Shown in pieces: positions 16,351 to 21,722 of a DNA stretch of 21,722 bases. How positions within the stretch are numbered: the stretch's first letter is position 1; each line of letters begins with the position of its first letter. This DNA comes from Chara braunii (Eukaryota; Streptophyta; Charophyceae; Charales; Characeae), in contig BFEA01000050.1 in the NCBI GenBank assembly GCA_003427395.1, positions 4,035,984 through 4,057,705 on the forward strand, in the 5' to 3' direction. A program made the position numbers and the translations under genes. The notes below the pieces were generated by a model. It was given only the letters and a program-made list of their open reading frames with translations, was not told the origin of the DNA and ran no database searches.

Positions 16351-16559
16351 ATCCGTCTCCACCCGAATAGAACGCCCAGTAATTATGGCATTATTTGGAG
16401 TCAAGCTTCCACCACATATCGCTAACACGACAGGTCGTTCTATTCGGGGGCAAGGTCCCACTTGCACCGATTAGGAGATTTCGGCCGTTGATCCTTGGTA
16501 TCTACGGTCAGTATCTCTTATTTCGTGCAAGTGGGAGCTAGCCCCGGGTGAAGACGGTT
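16351..16559. mobile_element. 109-bp palindromic MITE, copy G, split by a nested element
   Basis: The left arm (ATCCGTCTCCACCCGAATAG then AACGCCC) and most of the right arm (GTTCTATTCGGG, ending 16448) are followed by a 100-bp interruption. The missing terminus TGAAGACGGTT then appears at 16549-16559. Removing 100 bp restores exactly 109 bp. Confidence 0.85.
16449..16544. mobile_element. Nested 96-bp inverted-repeat MITE
   Basis: It begins GGCAAGGTCCCACTTGCAC and ends GTGCAAGTGGGAGCTAGCCC C, with TCCCACTTGCAC as a perfect inner inverted repeat. CGGG occurs on both sides (16445-16448 and 16545-16548) as a probable 4-bp target duplication. The ends resemble the hairpin at 17302-17466. Confidence 0.75.
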
Positions 16560-16619
16560 GATCTTTTCATTAGTAGTTCGTTTCCTTCTTTACAATTAAT
16601 GTTCCCCCAGATGGGGGAT

Positions 16620-16817
16620 GGGCCGCGCTACGCTTCGCTGCAGTGCAATACGAAGGCAACACTGAAGGGACCGAACAGACAAGCCTGCCCTTATGGCCCC
16701 TCCGTAGCCCTGAAAAATTAATTTAATATCGTGTGGTCCGATGGACCACGGATCAGATATTAAACTGATCAGAACAGATACTACACTTGATCTTAGCCAA
16801 AAGGCCGAGAAAGGTAT
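16620..16817 (-). ncRNA. U2: U2 spliceosomal snRNA
   Basis: The minus strand reads ATACCTTTCTCGGCCTTTTG from 16817, the plant-type 5' end. It continues with the branch-point-recognition GTAGTA (16779-16784), stem IIa GATCAG/CTGATC, stem IIb GTGGTCC/GGACCAC and a U-rich Sm site AATTTTTCA (16711-16719). Stem-loop IV lies at 16633-16655, with stem CTTCG/CGAAG and the U2A'/U2B''-type loop word TATTGCA. The U2 snRNP pairs with the intron branch site in the nucleus. Two stem pairs differ from the usual land-plant U2 in a compensatory way (U-A to G-C in IIa, G-C to U-A in IIb), which argues for a functional gene. The 3' end is set by family length (about 196-200 nt) and is uncertain by a few bases. 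It overlaps no other gene. Confidence 0.95.
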
Positions 16818-16840
16818 GCCTGATTCTAGTCAGGTATCCT

Positions 16841-16848
16841 TATTTATA
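16841..16848 (-). promoter_or_regulatory. TATA box of the U2 gene
   Basis: TATAAATA on the minus strand lies at -24 to -31 relative to the U2 5' end, the position expected for plant snRNA genes. Confidence 0.75.
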
Positions 16849-16890
16849 CAAGAAATCTGCGAAAGCGCGTCGCCTCTAAAGCGGAATAAA

Positions 16891-16901
16891 AGTTATGGGT
16901 T
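16891..16901 (-). promoter_or_regulatory. Weak upstream sequence element (USE) candidate
   Basis: AACCCATAACT on the minus strand matches 7 of 11 positions of the plant USE (RTCCCACATCG) at about -74 to -84. The 42-bp gap to the TATA box is longer than the usual 33-34 bp of land-plant Pol II snRNA genes, so this is tentative. Confidence 0.25.
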
Positions 16902-16904
16902 CTT

Positions 16905-17300
16905 TTTCCACAAGCTACTGCCTGCCTGTCCTCGCACACTTGCATTTTACCGCAGTTTTTTTCTTTTCTTTTCTTTTCTTTACGAGAACCATTCATCCAC
17001 GCGGCCGAGAGCGTACTGCGCACTTTTCGTGGATGTATCTGGCGGCATATATGGCCAAGGACGGGTGTATTTGAGTGCACTTCCGCCCAAAGCTGCGTAG
17101 AAGGGACCTCTGCTGTCAGTACGTGAATGATAAGTTGTGGTGAGGCGGATGTCTCTTTTTTTTCCTTCTTTTTTTTTTTTGTTTTTTTTGTTTTTTGTTT
17201 TACTTCTTAGGGCGGATGTTCCTTTTCTTTCTTTCTTTTTTGCCAAATCACGGGCCCAGTGCCAAAGGCTTATATGTCCAATATAAATGTCTTGAGGCCG
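16905..17300. other. Spacer with T-rich runs
   Basis: (TTTTC)n at 16957-16980 and T-rich runs at 17157-17200 and 17220-17240. No gene is supported. Confidence 0.45.
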
Positions 17301-17301
17301 G

Positions 17302-17466
17302 GGGGCAAGTCCCACCAGCAGCGTTGAGTTTCCTCAACGCTTGAATCTGGACGTGTCTGTGGAGATATGCGGTTGAGGAAACTCAACGCTGTTTTTGCAC
17401 ATCTCCACAAGCACGTCCAGATTCAGGGGCTGAGGAAACTCCACGCTGCTAGTGGGACTTGACCCC
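17302..17466. mobile_element. 165-bp long-armed hairpin MITE
   Basis: The arms are about 63 bp each. The left runs AGTCCCACCAGCAGCGTTGA to GTGGAGATATGC. The inverted right reads AGTCCCACTAGCAGCGTGGA to GTGGAGATGTGC. Roughly 53 of 63 positions agree. The ends GGGGCAAGTCCCAC and GTGGGACTTGACCCC resemble those of the nested element at 16449-16544. The GTTGAGTTTCCTCAAC segment is itself palindromic and recurs in the centre as GTTGAGGAAACTCAAC. No coding capacity. Confidence 0.82.
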
Positions 17467-17479
17467 GGGGTCCTCAGAG

Positions 17480-18110
17480 TCTACCCGGGAAGGGTGGGAG
17501 CATTACCCAGTGTCGCTTACGGGGTGGGACTACACCCCGAGGGGGCCACCCCCCTGTACGAAAAGAGTGCAACAACAGTCCATAAGCTCACATCCCTCTT
17601 TCTGCTGCTCTCCTACTGAGGAGAAAAAACGAGCATCCAGGTCTTAGGCGGTTGTTCCACTTGGCCTCATCTGTTACATTTGTGGCTATGTATCCATAGT
17701 TTTTTTTTTTTTTTTTTTTTTTAATAGACAATCCATAAGGAGCACGGTTCCACTAGCAAAGGTGTAAGGTAAACTGTGTCCCACAAACACCTGTGGGACA
17801 TCTGCGGGACATTGTCCGACCACTGATGCAGGAGAATCGGATGGCAGAGAAATTGCGAGGGATTTATATTCTGAAGTGGTGTTTTTTTTTTGTTTTTTTT
17901 TTTGTGCTTTTTCTTTCCAGTTCCCAAGAATGGGAGGCCGGAAAAGAAAATAGAAAGACTCATTTTGATTGGCAGCTCTTCAAAAGATGAAAAAAAATCA
18001 AGAACTCCATGAGCATGTTTTTGACCCCCTTCTTTTTCCCGGACAACCCCATCGAGTACTTCGATTTTCTCTCAAAATATACGAAATGCGCGCTTCAGCA
18101 TGGCAACCGT
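17480..18110. other. Spacer with homopolymer T runs
   Basis: Contains the short palindrome CGGGGTGGGACTACACCCCG (17519-17538) and T runs at 17700-17722 and 17880-17902. No gene is supported. Confidence 0.45.
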
Positions 18111-18116
18111 CAGAGA

Positions 18117-18187
18117 AGGGAGTCCCATCAGGCACACGAAGGGACTCCCTCGCGGTGGTACACGAGACTGCAACAGTCACGTACCAC
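18117..18187. repeat. Two adjacent stem-loops
   Basis: AGGGAGTCCC (18117-18126) pairs with GGGACTCCCT (18141-18150). Next, GTGGTAC (18155-18161) pairs with GTACCAC (18181-18187) around an inner GACTG/CAGTC hairpin (18165-18177). Confidence 0.7.
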
Positions 18188-18430
18188 TCTGTCCTGATTA
18201 GGCATTGGCTGGGTGGGGAGCAGGGGGAGGAGACGGGAGGGTTAGTGGGACGGCAGCACTTTCAAAAGTAGGCCTCCTTCCCATCTTGGGAAATGTAATG
18301 TAGCCATTTTTATTTTTTTTTAAGTCTTTAAAATTACTTTTCTTCCTTTTCTTACAGTGCCGCACAGGTCCAAATAGGCCATGATAAAAAAAAAAAGGCC
18401 ATGACTCATGTGCTAGTGGAACAGTGCCCA

Positions 18431-18520
18431 AAGCTATACTCTTCTCCCAATTTCACTTTTCACTATCTACCTACCACGTCTCCTAAGCCTATGTAGGGGA
18501 CCCCTGCAAACATAGCTAAC
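18431..18520 (-). mobile_element. SINE 3' region, family 1
   Basis: On the minus strand, GTTAGCTATGTTTGCAGGGG, TCCCCTACATAGGCTTAGGA, GGTAGGTAGATAGTG and GTGAAATTGGGAGAAGAGTA closely follow the copy at 1960-2093. No A tail follows directly, so the 3' end may be lost. Confidence 0.7.
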
Positions 18521-18559
18521 ATCTCTCGCACAGCGTGGCCAAGCGGAAGGGAGGGCACC

Positions 18560-18890
18560 ATCTCGAAGCTTGCAGAAAAGCAGTACCATAAGGGACTGGG
18601 TAGTTGAGGTGCTCGCCACCCGCCAACATTTTGAATGCATCCGGACAAATTCGTCGTTGAGATTCATTCAGAATTCTGGTGGATGGCAAGCCGTGCAACT
18701 ACGGGTAGAGCCTAAAGCTAGCGGTGTGGTGAGAAAGGGCCTCACCACGGATTGTTTTTTCTTTTTCTTTTCCAACTTCAAATTTCGGGCCCAGTGCTCA
18801 AGGCAGAACATTGTCCGAACACGGAGGTGGAGGGGTCTCGGTCCTGCTTCTGAGGCCGAACCTCACCCCCAAGTAAAACCAACAACCTCT
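18560..18890. other. Spacer without recognised features
   Basis: No supported gene. Just before it, TGGCCAAGCGGAAGG (18534 onward, plus strand) looks like a tRNA A-box, but no B-box follows at a usual distance. Confidence 0.4.
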
Positions 18891-19280
18891 TGCCACCCAT
18901 AGCTAAAAAAAAATCCATCAGTATGTCAGGATCTGAAAAGCCGACTGATGGGCCTAAAAGGCCCACAACTCCAGACTCAGTCGCCATACAGCCTCTTGAA
19001 AGCTTTGGGCCAAAAAAATGCTTCAAGAGGTGTCAGAAGGGGTTTTCAAGAGTTCCTGTTGAAATGCCCAAATCCTCAGCCTGCAAGACTCCAACGTTCA
19101 GGTGTGCTTGGCTGAGCACTCAAAACACCCTCCATTTTCAAGAGGTGTCGGGCACACAACTCAGAAAAAACAAAATAGTTATGTAGTGTATTTCATAACG
19201 GCATACTTCATGCATGAGAGTCCCTCTTTCTAGAGTGCTGTGTGGCCAAGGGCCAAAAACTCTTGAAAATATCTAACAGC
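18890..19280 (+). repeat. Region with recurring TCAAGAGGTGTC words
   Basis: CTTCAAGAGGTGTCAG (19021), TTTTCAAGAG (19043) and TTTTCAAGAGGTGTCGG (19136) recur. Inverted partners CCTCTTGAAAG and ACTCTTGAAAA lie at 18993 and 19259. The plus-strand frame 18890-19186 has no good start. Probably a decayed inverted-repeat element. Confidence 0.35.
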
Positions 19281-19656
19281 TTTTGAAACACGTCACGATT
19301 TTGAGGCGGGCGTGGCAAGCCCCAAAGCAGTAGCTAGAGGTAGTCTGGAGGCTTCTCCGCACGGAGGTCTGGAGAGGTACCTGCGGCCAGTGCGTGCATC
19401 TCCGGAGAAAAAACAAAAGAGAAAGCATGAACCATGGGCAAAGCACAGGTTCCTTATTATTACTTTTTTAAAATGCCAGGGTGGTAACAGCATCCCCTTT
19501 CAGCGGGTCCCAGTGTTGAAGGCTCCATCTATTGGTGGGGAGCTTCACCTGCTGGAAATCGGGTCTACCGTCCCTGCATGGTACAAGATTTTGCAAGTCC
19601 ACGCGTAGAGCATGGCAGGTCCCTATCCTACATAGTCTGGCCCTGTACTTGTGATG

Positions 19657-19735
19657 TTGAACCAGCAGTACTCGGCCCATACACGCTGCGTTAAGTAGGC
19701 TTCGGGCCTACCGGACCACAATGGCTGGTGGCGCC
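19657..19735. mobile_element. About 80-bp inverted-repeat element (GTACTG family)
   Basis: TTGAACCAGCAGTACTCGGC then CC on the left is imperfectly inverted as GGACCACAATGGCTGGTGGC then GCC on the right. The centre holds the hairpin GTAGGC/GCCTAC around TTCGG. The right end and flank (CCAGGCAAAC) parallel 15613-15635. A further family word, AGTACTGGTGGTTCAAAG, lies at 19823. Confidence 0.5.
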
Positions 19736-19839
19736 AGGCAAACGAAAAGAAAAAGTCGCGCTGGCGATTCGACAAAGCTTGGCGCACAGGGCGGTTCTAG
19801 CGTCGGACAAAAGCGCCTCGGAAGTACTGGTGGTTCAAA

Positions 19840-20720
19840 GAGTGGAGCAACAGCGAACAGAGTGGAGACAAAGAGTGGCGAGATGAAACAGGCGGAGATT
19901 GGTGGGAGGAAGAGTTGAGAGAAGAATAAGGAGGTGGAAGCAGAGGGGACTGAGGACAAAGGAGGAAAGCCAGGAGGAAAGAGGAAAGAAATAGCGGTAG
20001 GCCCACTAACATTACAAAGCTACTGAAGATTATGTCCAATTTTGATGGTGATAATTAAGACCTGCAAGAAACACTCAACACATTGTAAAAACAAGAAGAA
20101 GAGTCAGCGCCTTGATGAAAAGCAGCACCCCTGATGATGACCTCTCTGATGAAGGTGACCTGCTGAGGCTGCTGCTGATGATGGACGGTGCCGAACAAAA
20201 GGCTCCCTGATGGTCTTCCTGCTCACACTCCTTCCTTGTGAATTCCTCGCACTTCGGTTCACTAGGGTCAACTCCACGCTACTCCACAGGCGTCGACATA
20301 GCCAACACCTCCAATGCCTTATGCCATGTGCAAGAACGCAGTTGGGGCAACGAAGTGAAATGTGGGAGTCATAGAGATTCCACAAGTCAGATCGTCCACC
20401 ACGTCAGCCCGTGACGTGGCACGATCAAGCGCCTTCGCTCCTCACGCGTACGCTAAGCGCAGAATGTGTAGAACGGAAAGCCATCACATCCGTCTCGCCA
20501 TCACCCCTATTTTCTCCAGCGCATGGACCAGAACCAGTGCTTGCAGGGAGCACTTACGCGGTTGCCATAGCCAGCGCACATGCCAGCTACCACCATCATG
20601 CCAGTACCAATGCAAGCATCATCTCCAACACGCTCGCCGCGGGCAGCGATGGTGCCACTTCAGCGCTCACGCATCGAAGCGCGCGCACCATCCCATCCCC
20701 TTCTCGGCTAAGTCAACTCC
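19840..20720. other. Spacer, AG-rich then mixed
   Basis: 19850-20000 is purine-rich. 20100-20720 holds modest open frames on both strands with no recognisable protein. No gene is called. Confidence 0.4.
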
Positions 20721-20728
20721 TACCGGCA

Positions 20729-21019
20729 TTACATCTGATCTGATGGTCCCTCAAGATAATGGCTGTAAGGGACCACACACTGGGCCGGTTCACTGAAAGG
20801 CGACAAAACCGATTTGTACCACAAGGTGGCCAGCACCACGTTGTTGATCACTAGAGCCCGCCCAGACAGCGATATATGCTTGTGATTCCACTGGGAGAGT
20901 TTCGCGAGGGCTGGGGAGGCAAGCCATTCGCCATTTTCAGTTGGCCGGCCTTGTGTGGTCAATTTGACCCCGAGGATCCGAATCGACGCATAAAAAAAAA
21001 GAGGGAGAATTAAAGACAT
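20729..21019 (-). pseudogene. Non-LTR retrotransposon (LINE) reverse-transcriptase remnant
   Basis: The minus-strand translation contains ILGVKLTTQG, then LAKLSQWNHKHISLSGRAL and VINNVVLATLWY. This is the pattern of the segment after the catalytic palm in plant and fungal LINE reverse transcriptases (a YLG-type motif, a W near the middle, LSLSGR, and VINxVLL-xxxxY). Similarity covers about 55 residues (approximately 20815-20985). Upstream an A/T run and downstream an unrelated tail and stop interrupt it, and the catalytic Asp-Asp motif is not in this frame. It is a short, broken fragment. Confidence 0.7.
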
Positions 21020-21067
21020 AGGATTGTCTGCATCCCTCCTAATACAAGATTCTAACAGCGACCCTAG

Positions 21068-21240
21068 TTCATGGCAGAAGTAATGGAACGGATGGTAGCC
21101 TAATACATACTAATGACGAAGACTAAGGGTTGTCTACAACCATTTCACAACTACAGAGGGATCTAGCTCATGACCGAGGTGAGGTAATGGATGATTGGAC
21201 TGTAGACCCCACTGATGACAGAGGCTAGGATCCCAACAGG
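21068..21240 (+). repeat. Faint tandem repeat, period about 100 bp
   Basis: AGTTCATGGCAGAAGTAATG...ACTAATGACGAAGACTAAGG resembles AGCTCATGACCGAGGTGAGG...ACTGATGACAGAGGCTAGGA about 100 bp later. A third, weaker echo may lie near 21330. Confidence 0.4.
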
Positions 21241-21542
21241 CTGGTGTCCAATCAAATAACTCTTAGAATAACCACAATAACAGCATCATTAGGTAGGTAG
21301 CCTGGCCTTCTCGAGGGGATGTCATGAGGTTAGACCTTGGCTAGGGAGGGGCCATTAGACACTGCCCATGATATCTAGGCTATAGTTTGACTCATATCCC
21401 TGGGGACCAGGTCATAACAATAATGCCGATTGGGGGACACACAGGGAGTCTGAACCCCCTCATGAAGGCCTGTATCGCACGTTCACACCTAGCTCCCGAA
21501 GTGCCCGTGCAACAGGGCTTGCACGACGTCCTCTTCAACCAG

Positions 21543-21578
21543 GGCTGAGTGGGAATGTGGGGTTCCCCCCACTCAGCC
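21543..21578. repeat. Stem-loop with 11-bp perfect arms
   Basis: GGCTGAGTGGG and CCCACTCAGCC flank a 14-base loop. Confidence 0.75.
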
Positions 21579-21722
21579 TGGGTGCCTGCTACCGCTGTCT
21601 GGTCAGGTTACCTAGCCGAGTTGGTGATGGGTAATGGTCCAGGGTGGTCCACGCTAAGGTATGATAGAGGGGTTGGGGGTGCGTCGGGGTAATCGATCAG
21701 AGGAAGGGTGGATGGGAGTCTT

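Noticed and set aside
18533-18548. tRNA-like A-box TGGCCAAGCGG
   Set aside because: No B-box follows at a workable distance on the plus strand.
19721-19918. 65-codon ORF with a good plant start context (ACAATGGCT)
   Set aside because: Its start lies in an inverted-repeat element and the rest is purine-rich, low-complexity Gly/Ser/Lys. Not enough to call a gene without transcripts.
20362-20796. 144-codon plus-strand frame
   Set aside because: No good start, His/Ser/Thr-rich shadow composition, and overlap with the better-supported minus-strand LINE remnant.

Overview
This is a repeat-dominated window of eukaryotic nuclear DNA, almost certainly from a plant-lineage (streptophyte) genome. The best evidence is a U2 snRNA gene on the minus strand (16620-16817) that begins with the plant-type 5' end ATACCTTTCTCGG. 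Very long (CT/GA)n tracts and abundant miniature elements would suit a large, repeat-rich genome such as a charophyte alga, but the species is a guess. There is no operon structure, no CRISPR array and no bacterial signal.

Layout. 1-730: (CT)n and (CA)n microsatellites. 815-1059: two adjacent 109-bp palindromic elements. 1300-2090: AT-rich spacer, a dispersed repeat and a SINE tail. 2095-2965: a minisatellite of about 22 units rich in CGTACG. 3080-3450: a tRNA-headed SINE fragment and another 109-bp palindrome. 4815-5063: the only convincing protein-coding gene, a small single-membrane-span protein that may be a plant-type mitochondrial complex I accessory subunit. 5117-6660: (GA)n, a 5S-rRNA-like fragment and a degenerate tandem array. 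6670-7017: a possible small minus-strand ORF. 7400-9970: local tandem duplications and two SINE-like elements, one with a 5S-rRNA-like head. 10250-10510: a cluster of palindromes. 10831-11398: a tRNA-headed SINE. 11974-13057: two more 109-bp palindromes and short tandem arrays. 13522-13710: a possible exon. 14105-14645: a GTGCAC minisatellite. 14895-15625: three terminal-inverted-repeat elements back to back. 15942-16069: a short SINE copy with an 11-bp target duplication. 16351-16559: a 109-bp palindrome carrying a nested 96-bp element. 17302-17466: a second long-armed hairpin of the nested family. 18431-18520: another SINE tail. 20729-21019: a broken LINE reverse-transcriptase remnant. The last 700 bp hold a faint tandem repeat and a hairpin.

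No metabolic or defence pathway can be read here. The main biology is two expressed units (the small protein and U2) inside a dense bed of non-autonomous transposons. The most notable is a palindromic family of constant 109-bp length whose two arms share subfamily-specific changes. Single N bases at 2559 and 5192 lie inside repeat arrays, so the array lengths there are unreliable.
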